Made by a program: the position numbers and the translations under genes. Below, piece after piece: positions 20,300 through 29,856 of a DNA stretch of 50,115 nt. Numbering within the stretch: the stretch's first letter is position 1; each line of letters opens with the position of its first letter. The notes beneath the pieces were generated by a model, which saw nothing but the letters and a program-made list of their open reading frames with translations, made no database searches and had not been told where the DNA came from. The stretch covers positions 1-50,115 of the forward strand of contig NZ_JBNCAN010000028.1 in NCBI RefSeq assembly GCF_049808615.1, in the 5' to 3' direction. The DNA comes from Modicisalibacter sp049808615 (GTDB lineage: Bacteria; Pseudomonadota; Gammaproteobacteria; Pseudomonadales; Halomonadaceae).

Positions 20300-20327
20300 A
20301 CGTCCCCGACCGGCCGGTCGGGGACGT
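20300..20327 (-). terminator. 28-bp perfect palindrome, probable terminator of the dipeptidase gene
   Basis: Arms ACGTCCCCGACCGG and CCGGTCGGGGACGT are exact reverse complements with no spacer. The palindrome lies 32 nt past the stop of the minus-strand M20 gene and before the YebC/YeeN gene. It has no strong U-tract, so termination may be weak or the element may protect mRNA ends. The pairing itself is certain; the role is inferred. Confidence 0.55.
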
Positions 20328-20359
20328 GTTGGCGAGTAACGTGGGTAAAGAACGTACCT

Positions 20360-22096
20360 TCAGTCCAGCTGTTCCTGATTGCCGATACGCGCGAGCATTT
20401 CCGTGAACATCTGGATATCCAGCATCAGGTTATCCACCTTCTTGAACTCGTTGGCGGTGTGGCCGGTGTATTCCTCACCCGGCATGGAGGGGCCGAAGTT
20501 GACGGCGTTGGGCAACTGCTTGGCGGTGGTGCTGCCGGCGGAGGAGATCGGCTCTGCTTTTTGTCCCGTGGTATCACCGAAGATATTGAGCAGGGTCTGC
20601 AGCCACTCACCGCTGGGATCGCGTAGCATCCAGTCGCTGATTTCCACCTCGACGTTCATGTCCTGAGCGTTCTGTTCCGCATAGGCCTTGAGTTTGTCTT
20701 CAATGGTCTGGGCCAGTTCTTCCACGGATTGCTCGCCCTTGGGAGCACGCACGTTGACCGCTACCCGAAGCTTATCACCTTGCTCTTCCAGGTAGGTGGG
20801 GGTGAGGGTCAAGGGGCCCATGAAGTCGTGACTATAGCCGACATCCAGTTTCTCGCCCTGAAAATCCAGGCCGTAGTTGTCGTCAATATAATGAATGGCC
20901 TGGGCATAGTGATTGTCTTGAAAGTCAATGTCGGATTCCGCTAATAGACCCGCCATGCGCGGCACCGGATTGACCCCGGACTGTGGTCGAGAGGAGTGAG
21001 CGGACTGCCCCTTGACCGTCAGGGTGACGGTATCATCCATGACGTCCGTGGAAACCTCGAAGTCGCCACCATTGTCACCCGCGTAGGCCTGGCCCTGGGC
21101 CTGCAGTTTCTTGCTCAGCCCCTCGGGATCGTCACTTTGAATGGTGGCGATCGAAGTGGAGGGGATCTGATTGGTGGCTAGCCCGCCGGTGATCTTGGTA
21201 ATGACCGGGTTTTCGTCCCTCGGCTCGACCATGGGAAAGTAGGCATCGATGGTGCCGAAGCCCTTTTCCGCGGTGATCGCCGGGTAGCCGCTGTCGAGCA
21301 CGATATTATAGGCGGGCAGGTCGGCGTGTTCCTTGTAGTACTCGAACCCCTCGCCGCCGGTCTCCTCCGTGGTTTCGATCATCAGCCGGATACTGCGTTT
21401 GAGCGGGACATCGTTCTCCTCGATGGCCTTCATGGCGTAGAGCGAGGCGGCAATGGAGGCCTTATCGTCCTCGGTGCCCCGGCCGTAGATCTTGCCGTCC
21501 TTGATCGTGGTGGTGAAGGGATCGAGTTGCGTGCCGTCCTCCAGGACCCAGTCTGCAGGGTTGGCAGGGACGGTATCGCTGTGGGTCAGAATACCGAAGG
21601 CCTCATCGCTACTGCCCGGGAGCGTCACCTCGAAAATGCGGTTATCGACATTGCGAAATTCCAGTCCGAATGCCTCGGCCTTGGCCTTGACCAGCTCTCC
21701 GAACTCGGCAATACCCGGGTTTTCGTGTTGAGGAGTATCGCCTTGCTTGCCGGTGCGAATGGCCACCATGTCACTCAACAGGTCAACGACGTCATCACCG
21801 TAGTGCAGGCGGGTGTATAGCCCCAGCAGACGATAAACGTTGATGAAGTCCGTCCCTTCGAGGGTTTCATCTTGACGATAGCGATCAATCGCGCTCTTCA
21901 GGGCATCGTTGTCGGTCTCGCCTTGCACCTGCTCGAGAAAGTCCTCGAAGCTGTCGAAGGACGTCTCGGCGTAGGTTTGCTGCAGGTTCTGTAGGGTGTC
22001 GCGCTTGATGCTTTCTGTCGTATCCGCAGCGCTGATCGGCCCCGCCATGCTCAAGGCGAGGGCCGAAACAGTGAACATCGAGAGGGGTTTGTTCAT
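20360..22096 (-). CDS. Secreted M20-family dipeptidase (PepV-like)
   Basis: A 578-residue zinc peptidase with a signal peptide (residues 1-23, cleavage near ISA-AD), so it works in the periplasm. Dizinc-site motifs are visible: H172 and D174 (THSDTVPA), bridging D210 (GRGTEDDKAS) and the E244-E245 pair (ETTEETGGEG). Members of the M20 dipeptidase group (PepV-like) hydrolyse di- and tripeptides. An insertion before the catalytic domain makes it longer than cytosolic PepV. The ATG at 22096 follows AAGGA on the minus strand; the frame extends upstream without a signal-like sequence. With the POT transporter and prolyl aminopeptidase nearby, peptide use is a theme of the region. Confidence 0.88.
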   Translation of the reverse strand: MNKPLSMFTVSALALSMAGPISAADTTESIKRDTLQNLQQTYAETSFDSFEDFLEQVQGETDNDALKSAIDRYRQDETLEGTDFINVYRLLGLYTRLHYGDDVVDLLSDMVAIRTGKQGDTPQHENPGIAEFGELVKAKAEAFGLEFRNVDNRIFEVTLPGSSDEAFGILTHSDTVPANPADWVLEDGTQLDPFTTTIKDGKIYGRGTEDDKASIAASLYAMKAIEENDVPLKRSIRLMIETTEETGGEGFEYYKEHADLPAYNIVLDSGYPAITAEKGFGTIDAYFPMVEPRDENPVITKITGGLATNQIPSTSIATIQSDDPEGLSKKLQAQGQAYAGDNGGDFEVSTDVMDDTVTLTVKGQSAHSSRPQSGVNPVPRMAGLLAESDIDFQDNHYAQAIHYIDDNYGLDFQGEKLDVGYSHDFMGPLTLTPTYLEEQGDKLRVAVNVRAPKGEQSVEELAQTIEDKLKAYAEQNAQDMNVEVEISDWMLRDPSGEWLQTLLNIFGDTTGQKAEPISSAGSTTAKQLPNAVNFGPSMPGEEYTGHTANEFKKVDNLMLDIQMFTEMLARIGNQEQLD

Positions 22097-22262
22097 GAGG
22101 GTTGTCCTTTTCCTATGAGTTGCGCAAAAAATAGGCATGGAATATCGCTCGATCCGCCTCCGCTAATCATAGTTTCTAATATTCGATCCTGCAGCCCAGA
22201 GTCGTTAGCGTAGTAGGGTGGTAGGGAAGGAAGATGTGCATAGGCATTTGGGGTATCAACGA

Positions 22263-22469
22263 ATGAAGCAGCCCATTACCGGCTATCACAAGGATGAAGA
22301 GGATCATTGGGTGGCGGAGCTGGCCTGCGGTCACTTTCAGCATGTACGCCATACGCCGCCCTGGGTGGTCCGGCCTTGGGTCACGACCGTACAAGGACGA
22401 GCGGCAATGCTCGGGTTCGAGCTCGAGTGCGTGAAATGCGAGGCAGGCGCGCCTAGAGATAAGCCATGA
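22263..22469 (+). CDS. DUF3565 family small zinc-binding-like protein
   Basis: A 68-residue protein that matches the DUF3565 pattern: MKQPITGYHKDEEDHWVAEL, CGHFQHVRHTPPW, RPWV and a terminal CVKCEAGAPRD. Two cysteines close together and several histidines suggest metal binding; the function is unknown. The ATG at 22263 was chosen because family members begin MKxPI, although a longer frame exists upstream. The ribosome site is weak (GGGG). It converges with the tesB gene, 41 nt apart. Confidence 0.8.
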   Translation: MKQPITGYHKDEEDHWVAELACGHFQHVRHTPPWVVRPWVTTVQGRAAMLGFELECVKCEAGAPRDKP

Positions 22470-22510
22470 ACGAAACAGAGACACCCCGTGCCTTGTCCTG
22501 GGCTGGATTC

Positions 22511-23314
22511 TCAACCCCGCATGCGGATCAGCCCTTCCTGAGCACTGGACGCCACCAGTTGGCCCTGCTGGCTGTAGATGCTGCCGCGAGCGAAGCCACG
22601 AGCACCGCCCGCCCATGGGCTTTCCATGTCGTACAGCAGCCAGTCGTTGACCTTGACGTCGCGATGGAACCATAGCGCATGATCGAGACTGGCGATCTGC
22701 AGCCTTGGGTCGCCAAACTTGATGCCATGCGGTACCAGGCTACTGGTCAGCAGGTTGAAGTCGGAGCTGTAGGCGAGCAGGTAGCGATTGAGGATCGTAT
22801 CCTCGGGAAGGTCGCCGGCCAGACGAAACCAGAGACGTTTTTGTGGAACGCTCTCATCATCCGGAAAATGCAGGAACTCGATGGGATGGCCCTTGAAGCT
22901 GACCACGTCCATTCCCGAGGCCATCAGCTCATCGGGCCTGGATAGGTCGGGCATCGTCGACTGATGATGGAGGCCTTCTTCTTCACCGTGAAAAGAAGCA
23001 CTGCAAAAGAAAATCGTCTTGCCGTTCTGGATGGCGCTGACGCGCCGGGTAGTGAAGCTGCCGCCGTCGCGCACGCGATCGACCTGATACACGACCGGGC
23101 GTTTGGCATCACCGGGGCGCAGGAAGTAGCCGTGCAGGGAATGAACGCGACGTGACGGGTCCACCGTTTGACTGGCCGCGGAGAGTGCCTGCCCAAGTAC
23201 CTGACCGCCGAACAACTGGGGAAAGCCCAGATCCTGGCTATGGCCGCGGAACAGGTTTTCCTCCAGGGGTTCGAGCCCCAACAAGGTGACGAGGGTATCG
23301 AGTGCGTGGGTCAT
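22511..23314 (-). CDS. tesB: Acyl-CoA thioesterase II
   Basis: A 267-residue cytosolic double-hotdog thioesterase that cleaves acyl-CoA to free acid and CoA. Typical TesB sequence includes ENLFRGHSQDLGFPQLFGGQVLGQAL, VHSLHGYFLRPGD, GGSFTTRRVSAIQNGKTIF and, in the second half, ASLDHALWFHRDVKVNDW, which holds the catalytic aspartate and partner residues. The ATG at 23314 on the minus strand follows AAAGAGA; an upstream extension in frame does not look like TesB. It is divergent from tadA, whose start is 130 nt away. Confidence 0.95.
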   Translation of the reverse strand: MTHALDTLVTLLGLEPLEENLFRGHSQDLGFPQLFGGQVLGQALSAASQTVDPSRRVHSLHGYFLRPGDAKRPVVYQVDRVRDGGSFTTRRVSAIQNGKTIFFCSASFHGEEEGLHHQSTMPDLSRPDELMASGMDVVSFKGHPIEFLHFPDDESVPQKRLWFRLAGDLPEDTILNRYLLAYSSDFNLLTSSLVPHGIKFGDPRLQIASLDHALWFHRDVKVNDWLLYDMESPWAGGARGFARGSIYSQQGQLVASSAQEGLIRMRG

Positions 23315-23444
23315 ATCGGTATCTCTTTGATTGAATCCTGATGAAACGCTGCGATCATGCTGTGAGAGTATCGGGCTCAAACAGGCGTTTAAACTGTTCG
23401 AATGGCGGCAGCATACCGGCTGCAGCATACTGGAGAGCGATGTC

Positions 23445-23930
23445 ATGCGCAGCGACGAATTCTACATGCATCGGGCATTGGATCAGGCCCGGGAAGCGCT
23501 GTCTGCCGGTGAGGTGCCGGTGGGCGCAATAGTAGTGGATGCCCAGGGCGATATACTGGGTGCCGGCTACAACGCACCGATTGCCCGCCGCGACCCCAGC
23601 GCCCATGCCGAGATTCAGGCACTGCGCGACGCCGCAACCCGCCTTGGCAATTATCGTCTGGATGGCTGCACGCTTTACGTGACGCTGGAACCCTGCATGA
23701 TGTGTAGCGGCGCGATTATCCATGCCCGCCTGGCGCGGTTGGTCTATGCGGCGCCGGAGCCTCGTACCGGCATGATCGAATCTCGCGCCAATCTCATCGC
23801 CCAGCCCTGGCATAACCACACGATCATCGTCGAAGGCGGTGTGCTGGCGGCGCGTTCGAAGCGACTGCTGCAGACGTTTTTCGAGCAGCGACGCGATCAA
23901 AGTACCGGTGGCACGATATCGAATAGTTGA
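23445..23930 (+). CDS. tadA: tRNA-specific adenosine deaminase
   Basis: A 161-residue enzyme that turns adenosine 34 of tRNA-Arg(ACG) into inosine and is usually essential. The zinc site is H54 with catalytic E56 (HAEIQALRD), plus C84 and C87 (PCMMCSGA). The length is normal. GGAG at 23432-23435 precedes the ATG at 23445; an upstream in-frame ATG at 23331 adds a segment unlike the family. Its last 34 nt overlap the 3' end of mltF on the opposite strand. Confidence 0.95.
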   Translation: MRSDEFYMHRALDQAREALSAGEVPVGAIVVDAQGDILGAGYNAPIARRDPSAHAEIQALRDAATRLGNYRLDGCTLYVTLEPCMMCSGAIIHARLARLVYAAPEPRTGMIESRANLIAQPWHNHTIIVEGGVLAARSKRLLQTFFEQRRDQSTGGTISNS

Positions 23931-25354
23931 CTCGTTTCCTGATCGTTCGGTGGGCGCCGATTGATTTGATAGAACTCTTGTTGGCTGCGGCTGACGTAGT
24001 TGAGAATCTCGTAATAACGCCGGATGTTACGCACATAGATGACCGGTTCACCACCGCGGGCATAGCCATAACGTCCCTTTGAGTACCATTTGCGTTCCTG
24101 CAGAAGCGGTAATGCCTCGCGCACATCGTCCCAACTATAGGGGTCGCCGCCGCGAATATCGGCAATTTTCTGTGCGTCGTAAACATGACCCAGGCCGACA
24201 TTGTAGGCCGCGAGGGCCATCCAGGTGCGGTCGGGCTCCTTGATTTGCGGTTGCAGCCGTTCCTTCACACTGACCAGATAGCGTGCTCCGCCGTCGATGC
24301 TCTGTAGCGGGTCGAGTCGATTCGCGATGCCCACCTGTTTGGCGGTGGATTCGGTCAGCATCATCAGTCCGCGAACCCCCGTGGGGGAGGTCGCCTCAGG
24401 CTTCCAGTGCGACTCCTGATATCCTAGCGCCGCCAGCAGTTTCCAGTCGAACCCGGTCTCTCGGGCGGCTTTCTTGAAGGCGCTCTCGTACTGGGGCAGG
24501 CGCTTTAGAACATGACGGATGAACAAGCGAGCGCCGACGTACTCGAGATAGTCGTCATGGCCGAAGTAGCGGTCGATCAGCGTATCGAGAGTCCCTTGGC
24601 TGCGCAATTCATCGAGAAAGCGATTGGCTTCCTGCAGCAGCGCGAGACCATCTTTTGAGGGAAAGGCCCACACCAGGCTCAACGGCTTGCCAATAGGGAA
24701 GGCATCCTCGACACCGGGATAGAACAGGCGGTTGAGCTTGAACTGATGCGCGTAGATGACCGCGGCATCGAGTTTGCCCTGCTCGATCATGTATAAAAGA
24801 TCGGCGACCTCGAGCCCGGTGGACTCCTGCCAGCTAAGCTTGGGCATGCGGGCCTGCAGTTTACGTAGCGCAGTGCCGGCACCGGAGCCGCGAATAGCCC
24901 CTATCTTGAGCCCGGTCAGATCCTCCGGGCCGCGCACCACCGGCAGGCTGCGACGATAGACCACCAGAGGCTGTAGCACGAGTATGGGACGGCTGTAATG
25001 GACGCCGGACGAAATCGGCCCCATGGGCAGGGCCGCCGCGCCCACATCCGCCTCGCCTTCGCGGACGGCCGTCAGCACACCGTTGATGCTTTCGGTGGTA
25101 TCGATAGCCAGACTGACCCCCAGGTGATCCGCGAAACGACGCATCAACTCGAACTCGAAGCCAGTCGGCCCTTGTCTGCCCTGATAGTAGGTGGTCGGGG
25201 TATCGCGAGTAATAGCCTGAAGAAAATCCCGCGTGCGAATGTCCTTCAGCAAGGGATCATCCGGCTTCCAGGCGACATTCGGCACCAGGGTCAAGACCAG
25301 AATGCTTAGCGAAATTCGCCACCAGCGCGGATCGCGGGTGAAAACCTTGTGCAT
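23897..25354 (-). CDS. mltF: Membrane-bound lytic murein transglycosylase F
   Basis: A 485-residue envelope protein that cuts peptidoglycan glycan strands, giving 1,6-anhydro ends. An N-terminal hydrophobic segment (residues about 12-27) acts as a signal or anchor. Residues about 50-270 form a solute-binding-like domain (GFEFELMRRFADHLGV, VGAAALP). The C-terminal SLT domain has catalytic E314 in GYQESHWKP and the typical SPTGVRGLMMLT and AAYNVGLGH motifs. It converges with tadA with a 34-nt overlap and is divergent from purL. Confidence 0.95.
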   Translation of the reverse strand: MHKVFTRDPRWWRISLSILVLTLVPNVAWKPDDPLLKDIRTRDFLQAITRDTPTTYYQGRQGPTGFEFELMRRFADHLGVSLAIDTTESINGVLTAVREGEADVGAAALPMGPISSGVHYSRPILVLQPLVVYRRSLPVVRGPEDLTGLKIGAIRGSGAGTALRKLQARMPKLSWQESTGLEVADLLYMIEQGKLDAAVIYAHQFKLNRLFYPGVEDAFPIGKPLSLVWAFPSKDGLALLQEANRFLDELRSQGTLDTLIDRYFGHDDYLEYVGARLFIRHVLKRLPQYESAFKKAARETGFDWKLLAALGYQESHWKPEATSPTGVRGLMMLTESTAKQVGIANRLDPLQSIDGGARYLVSVKERLQPQIKEPDRTWMALAAYNVGLGHVYDAQKIADIRGGDPYSWDDVREALPLLQERKWYSKGRYGYARGGEPVIYVRNIRRYYEILNYVSRSQQEFYQINRRPPNDQETSQLFDIVPPVL

Positions 25355-25521
25355 GCATCTTAATCGACTAGTAAGGAATTCGTACGATACCGTTGGTTCG
25401 AGGCGCTGTCATGTCACGCATGTGGTGGATTTCTCGCCGGCCTCGCTTTCCAGTATCATGTGGCCCTCGTTGCCGCCGCTTGCGGCCCCCCATTCGGCTT
25501 TCTTCAGAGGCTTTTCCCGAG

Positions 25522-28500
25522 ATGCTCGAACTGCGAGGAGCGCCCGCCCTTTCCGCTTTCCGCCACACCAAGCTGCTGAACACCCTGCAGGAGAGGGTTC
25601 CCGAGGTTGACTCTCTCACGGCGGACTATGTCCATTTCATCGATCATGAGGGAGAGTTGGCAGCTGATGCGCGCAGCAAGCTGGAAAGCCTGCTCGCCTA
25701 TTCCACCCATCCCCAGAGTGGGGAGCACGACAAGCCAAACGCCGCTCGCGGACATCTATTCCTGGTCGTGCCGCGTTTGGGCACTCTGTCGCCCTGGTCA
25801 TCCAAGGCCACCGACATCGTCCGTAACTGCGGCCTGACTCAGGTGCATCGTATCGAACGTGGCATCGCCTATCGGGTCAATCTGCGAGGTGTGCTGAGCG
25901 AGGAGGCGTTTGACGCCATTATCGCCACCTTGCACGATCGCATGACCGAGTCAGTACTGGCCAACGCCTCGGACGCGGTCAAGCTGTTTTCTCATCGAGA
26001 GCCGGCGCCGCTGGGGCAGGTGGATGTTCTGAGCGGTGGTCGTACGGCGCTGGAGGTCGCCAATGGCGAACTGGGTCTGGCCCTGGCCGAAGACGAGATC
26101 GACTACCTGATGAGGGCCTTCGAGGAGCTCGGCCGTAATCCCAGCGACGTCGAGCTGATGATGTTCGCCCAGGCCAACTCCGAGCACTGCCGGCACAAGA
26201 TCTTCAACGCCGACTGGGTCATCGACGGCGAAGCGCAACCGCATTCGCTGTTCCAGATGATCAAGCACACCTACGAGTGCGCCGACGGTGACATCCTCTC
26301 GGCCTATAGCGACAACGCTGCGGTCATCAGGGGCAGCGAGGCCGGGCGTTTCTTTGCGGCGCCATTGACAGATCGGACCGACGAACAGGCCGTCTACGCG
26401 GCGCATCAGGAGCCGATTCATATCCTGATGAAGGTCGAGACCCACAATCATCCCACCGCCATTGCGCCATTTCCCGGCGCGGCTACCGGCTCTGGGGGCG
26501 AGATCCGCGATGAAGGCGCGACCGGCATCGGTGGCAAGCCCAAGGCGGGGTTGACCGGCTTCGCGGTCTCCAATCTGCGAATTCCCGAGTTCGTGCAGCC
26601 CTGGGAAGCCTTCGACTACGGCAAGCCGGAGCGCATCAAGTCGGCGCTGGACATCATGCTGGAAGCCCCGATTGGCGGCGCGGCCTTCAACAACGAGTTC
26701 GGACGGCCCAATCTGGCCGGCTACTTTCGCACCTACGAGCAGGATATCGTCGGGCTCGAGGGCATCGAGCGTCGCGGCTATCACAAGCCGATCATGCTCG
26801 CCGGCGGCTACGGCAATATCCGTGAAGGCCACGTACAAAAGGGCGAGATTCCCGTTGGCGCCAAACTGATCGTGATGGGTGGGCCGGCCATGCTGATCGG
26901 TCTGGGCGGCGGCGCCGCCTCGAGCATGGCCTCCGGGCGTTCCAGCGCCGATCTGGACTTTGCCTCGGTGCAGCGCGACAACCCGGAGATGGAGCGCCGG
27001 GCCCAGGAGGTCATCGACCGCTGTTGGGCGTTGGGGGAAGAAAACCCCATACGTTTCATCCACGATGTCGGTGCCGGCGGGCTTTCCAATGCCTTGCCGG
27101 AACTGGTCAAGGATGGCGACCGTGGCGGGCGTTTCGAACTGCGCGCAGTGCCCAACGCCGAGCCGGGCATGAGCCCCTTGGAAATCTGGTGCAACGAGGC
27201 CCAGGAGCGCTACGTATTGGCGGTGGCGCCGCAGGATCTCGACACCTTCGACGCTCTCTGCGACCGGGAGCGCTGCCCTTATGCGGTGGTCGGCGAGGCC
27301 ATCGAGTCACACCATCTGACGGTGCAGGACGCGCATTTCGAATCCACCCCCATCGACCTGCCGATGAGCGTGCTGTTCGGCAAGCCGCCGAAGATGCAGC
27401 GCGAGTTCCAGCGCCAGCGCCTGGAGATGCCCGGCGCCGACTTCGACAATCTCGACCTGCGCGAAGCCCTGGATCGCGTGCTGCGCTTGCCGGCGGTAGG
27501 CTCCAAGAGTTTTCTGATCACCATTGGCGATCGTTCGATCACCGGTCTTGTGGCGCGGGATCAGATGGTCGGCCCCTGGCAGGTGCCGGTGGCGGACGTG
27601 GCGGTGACCACCGCCAGTTTCGACACCCACGCCGGCGAGGCCATGGCGCTCGGCGAGCGCCCACCGGTGGCGCTGATCGACCCTGCTGCCAGCGCTCGCC
27701 TGGCGGTGGCCGAGGCGATCACCAATCTGGCCGCGGCACCGATCGCCAAGCTTGGTGACGTCAAACTCTCCGCCAACTGGATGAGCGCCGCGAATCATCC
27801 CGGTGAGAACCAGGCGCTGTTCGATGCCGTGCAGGCGGTGGGCATGGAGCTGTGCCCAGCGCTGGGTATCGCCATTCCGGTGGGCAAGGACTCCATGTCG
27901 ATGCGCACCGCCTGGCAGGAGGGGGAGTCTGAACTTAAGGACGGAGAGGCCGAATCCAAGGCAGTCACCGCGCCGCTGTCGTTGAACGTGACCGGCTTCG
28001 CCCCGGTGACGGACGCGCTCAAGACACTGACCCCCCAGATGCGCCTGGACCAGGATGAGAGCGATCTGATTTTGATCGACCTGGGTGACAGCAAGAATCG
28101 CCTGGGCGGTTCGGCTCTTGCTCAAGTGTATGGCCAGGTCGGGAACGAGTGCCCGGATCTCGACGATGCGGAAGACCTGAAGGCATTCTTCACTGTGATT
28201 CAGGGCCTGAATGCCGACGACAAGCTGCTGGCCTATCACGACCGCAGTGACGGCGGACTCCTGGTCACCCTGCTGGAAATGGCCTTTGCCGGTCGCGGTG
28301 GGCTCGAGATCAAGCTCGATTGGCTGGTCGACGATGCCTACGAGGCGGTCGGTGCGCTATTTGCGGAAGAACTGGGGGCGGTGATCCAGGTCAACCGCCA
28401 GGATACCGAGTTCGTGTTGGCGCAGTTTGCCGCGGCAGGCATCGATACCTGCGGCGTCATCGCCCGGCCCCGCTACGATGATCAGATACGCGTGACGCTG

Positions 28501-29496
28501 TTCGAGCAACCGCTGCTCGAAACCACCCGCGCTTTGACTCAGCGTACCTGGGCCGAGACCAGCTATCGCTTGCAGGCGCTGCGCGACAATCCGGATTGCG
28601 CCAAGTCCGAGTTCGACGACCTGCTCGATCTGCGCGACCCGGGACTCACCGCCATGCCGAGCTTCGAGGTGGAGGAGGATATCGCCGCGCGCTATATCAG
28701 CGCCCCCCAGATCAACACGACCAGGCCACGCGTGGCGATCCTGCGGGAGCAGGGTGTCAATGGGCATGTCGAGATGGCGGCGGCCTTCGATAAGGCCGGC
28801 TTCGAGGCCGTCGACGTGCACATGAGCGATATTCTCGCCGGGCGGCAGTCGCTGGATAATTTCAAGGGGCTGGTGGCCTGTGGCGGCTTCTCCTTCGGCG
28901 ACGTGCTGGGTGCCGGTGGCGGCTGGGCCAAGTCGGTGCTGTTCAATCCTCGCGCCCGGGAGCAGTTCGCCGGCTTCTTTGCCCGGGACGACAGCTTCGC
29001 ACTGGGGGTCTGCAACGGCTGCCAGATGCTCTCCCAACTCAGGGAACTGATCCCCGGTGCCGAGAACTGGCCGCGCTTCGTGCGTAACGAGTCCGAGCAG
29101 TTCGAGGCGCGCCTCTCCATGGTCCAGGTCGAAAAGAGCCCATCGATTCTTCTGGCCGGAATGGAAGGCTCGCGGCTGCCGATCGCCGTGGCTCATGGGG
29201 AAGGTCGCGCAGAATTCCGGGACAGTGCGCACCTGCGTAGCATGCAGAGCAGTGGGCAGATCGCCCTGCGCTATGTGGACAACTACGGGCAGGTCACCAC
29301 GCGCTATCCCGCCAATCCTAATGGCTCACCGGCGGGTATCACCGGGCTGACCACGCCGGACGGCCGGGTCACGACGATGATGCCGCACCCGGAACGGGTG
29401 GCCCGGGCGGTGACCAACTCCTGGCGGCCGTTGGAATGGACCCGGGACGGCGCCTGGTTGAGACTATTCCGCAATGCGAGGGTGTGGCTGGGCTAG
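25522..29496 (+). CDS. purL: Phosphoribosylformylglycinamidine synthase (FGAR amidotransferase)
   Basis: A 1,324-residue single-chain PurL of the gammaproteobacterial type that makes FGAM from FGAR, glutamine and ATP in purine synthesis. It opens with LRGAPALSAFRHTKLL, a typical N-terminal block. The FGAM-synthetase core includes SEHCRHKIF, KVETHNHPTAI, GSGGEIRDEGATG and the repeated AIRS-like half. The C-terminal glutaminase has nucleophile C1164 (GVCNGCQM), H1289 and E1291 (MMPHPERV). The ATG at 25522 was preferred to the in-frame start at 25393 because the extra residues are Arg- and Pro-rich and unlike PurL; AGAGG at 25506-25510 is a weak ribosome site. Confidence 0.97.
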   Translation: MLELRGAPALSAFRHTKLLNTLQERVPEVDSLTADYVHFIDHEGELAADARSKLESLLAYSTHPQSGEHDKPNAARGHLFLVVPRLGTLSPWSSKATDIVRNCGLTQVHRIERGIAYRVNLRGVLSEEAFDAIIATLHDRMTESVLANASDAVKLFSHREPAPLGQVDVLSGGRTALEVANGELGLALAEDEIDYLMRAFEELGRNPSDVELMMFAQANSEHCRHKIFNADWVIDGEAQPHSLFQMIKHTYECADGDILSAYSDNAAVIRGSEAGRFFAAPLTDRTDEQAVYAAHQEPIHILMKVETHNHPTAIAPFPGAATGSGGEIRDEGATGIGGKPKAGLTGFAVSNLRIPEFVQPWEAFDYGKPERIKSALDIMLEAPIGGAAFNNEFGRPNLAGYFRTYEQDIVGLEGIERRGYHKPIMLAGGYGNIREGHVQKGEIPVGAKLIVMGGPAMLIGLGGGAASSMASGRSSADLDFASVQRDNPEMERRAQEVIDRCWALGEENPIRFIHDVGAGGLSNALPELVKDGDRGGRFELRAVPNAEPGMSPLEIWCNEAQERYVLAVAPQDLDTFDALCDRERCPYAVVGEAIESHHLTVQDAHFESTPIDLPMSVLFGKPPKMQREFQRQRLEMPGADFDNLDLREALDRVLRLPAVGSKSFLITIGDRSITGLVARDQMVGPWQVPVADVAVTTASFDTHAGEAMALGERPPVALIDPAASARLAVAEAITNLAAAPIAKLGDVKLSANWMSAANHPGENQALFDAVQAVGMELCPALGIAIPVGKDSMSMRTAWQEGESELKDGEAESKAVTAPLSLNVTGFAPVTDALKTLTPQMRLDQDESDLILIDLGDSKNRLGGSALAQVYGQVGNECPDLDDAEDLKAFFTVIQGLNADDKLLAYHDRSDGGLLVTLLEMAFAGRGGLEIKLDWLVDDAYEAVGALFAEELGAVIQVNRQDTEFVLAQFAAAGIDTCGVIARPRYDDQIRVTLFEQPLLETTRALTQRTWAETSYRLQALRDNPDCAKSEFDDLLDLRDPGLTAMPSFEVEEDIAARYISAPQINTTRPRVAILREQGVNGHVEMAAAFDKAGFEAVDVHMSDILAGRQSLDNFKGLVACGGFSFGDVLGAGGGWAKSVLFNPRAREQFAGFFARDDSFALGVCNGCQMLSQLRELIPGAENWPRFVRNESEQFEARLSMVQVEKSPSILLAGMEGSRLPIAVAHGEGRAEFRDSAHLRSMQSSGQIALRYVDNYGQVTTRYPANPNGSPAGITGLTTPDGRVTTMMPHPERVARAVTNSWRPLEWTRDGAWLRLFRNARVWLG

Positions 29497-29528
29497 TCTG
29501 AGCCAGTCATCGTCCGCTTCGCCAAAGA

Positions 29529-29555
29529 GATCCGCCACCCGCCAGGGGGTGGATC
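29529..29555. terminator. Hairpin between convergent purL and the zinc-ribbon gene
   Basis: CCACCC-GCCAGG-GGGTGG, with outer GAT/ATC pairing across a short bulge, lies between the two stop codons. It could serve both strands. There is no long T-run, although CTCTTTGG follows on the minus strand. Confidence 0.5.
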
Positions 29556-29568
29556 CCTTCCCTCCCCG

Positions 29569-29811
29569 CTATTGACCCTGAACAGGCTTGCCCCGTTCGT
29601 CCAGGGGGGCATGATCGATTCCGAGCTTGTGTTCCAGGTCGTCGAGGATGTGTTTATAGTCGTTGACCAGGCTGTCGTAACGACCGAAGTCGTATCCACA
29701 CTGCTCGCAGAAGACATGGTATTGCCCTTCGCGGCCAGGGGGGAAGCGCTTCTCCTCGCTCCCACATTCGGGGCAGCCGGGCCCGGTTGCAGCCTTGGCG
29801 GGAAATTTCAT
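29569..29811 (-). CDS. Small zinc-ribbon protein
   Basis: An 80-residue protein with two CxxC pairs (CPECGSEEKRFP and FCEQCGYDFGRYD), a clear zinc-ribbon pattern. The second half (VNDYKHILDDLEHKLGIDHAP) is likely helical. I do not recognise a function; such proteins often bind nucleic acid or another protein. AGGAG nine bases before the ATG on the minus strand supports the start. It lies downstream of bcsC in the same direction, separated by the MITE-like element, so it is probably not part of the cellulose operon. Confidence 0.75.
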   Translation of the reverse strand: MKFPAKAATGPGCPECGSEEKRFPPGREGQYHVFCEQCGYDFGRYDSLVNDYKHILDDLEHKLGIDHAPLDERGKPVQGQ

Positions 29812-29856
29812 GATCGCTATCTCCTCTATGGTTCAGAGCAGGCACGAGGGCCTGCC

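Noticed and set aside
25951..28239. Two large minus-strand frames (370 and 310 codons) inside purL
   Set aside because: They are antisense to continuous PurL motifs and have compositions typical of frame shadows.
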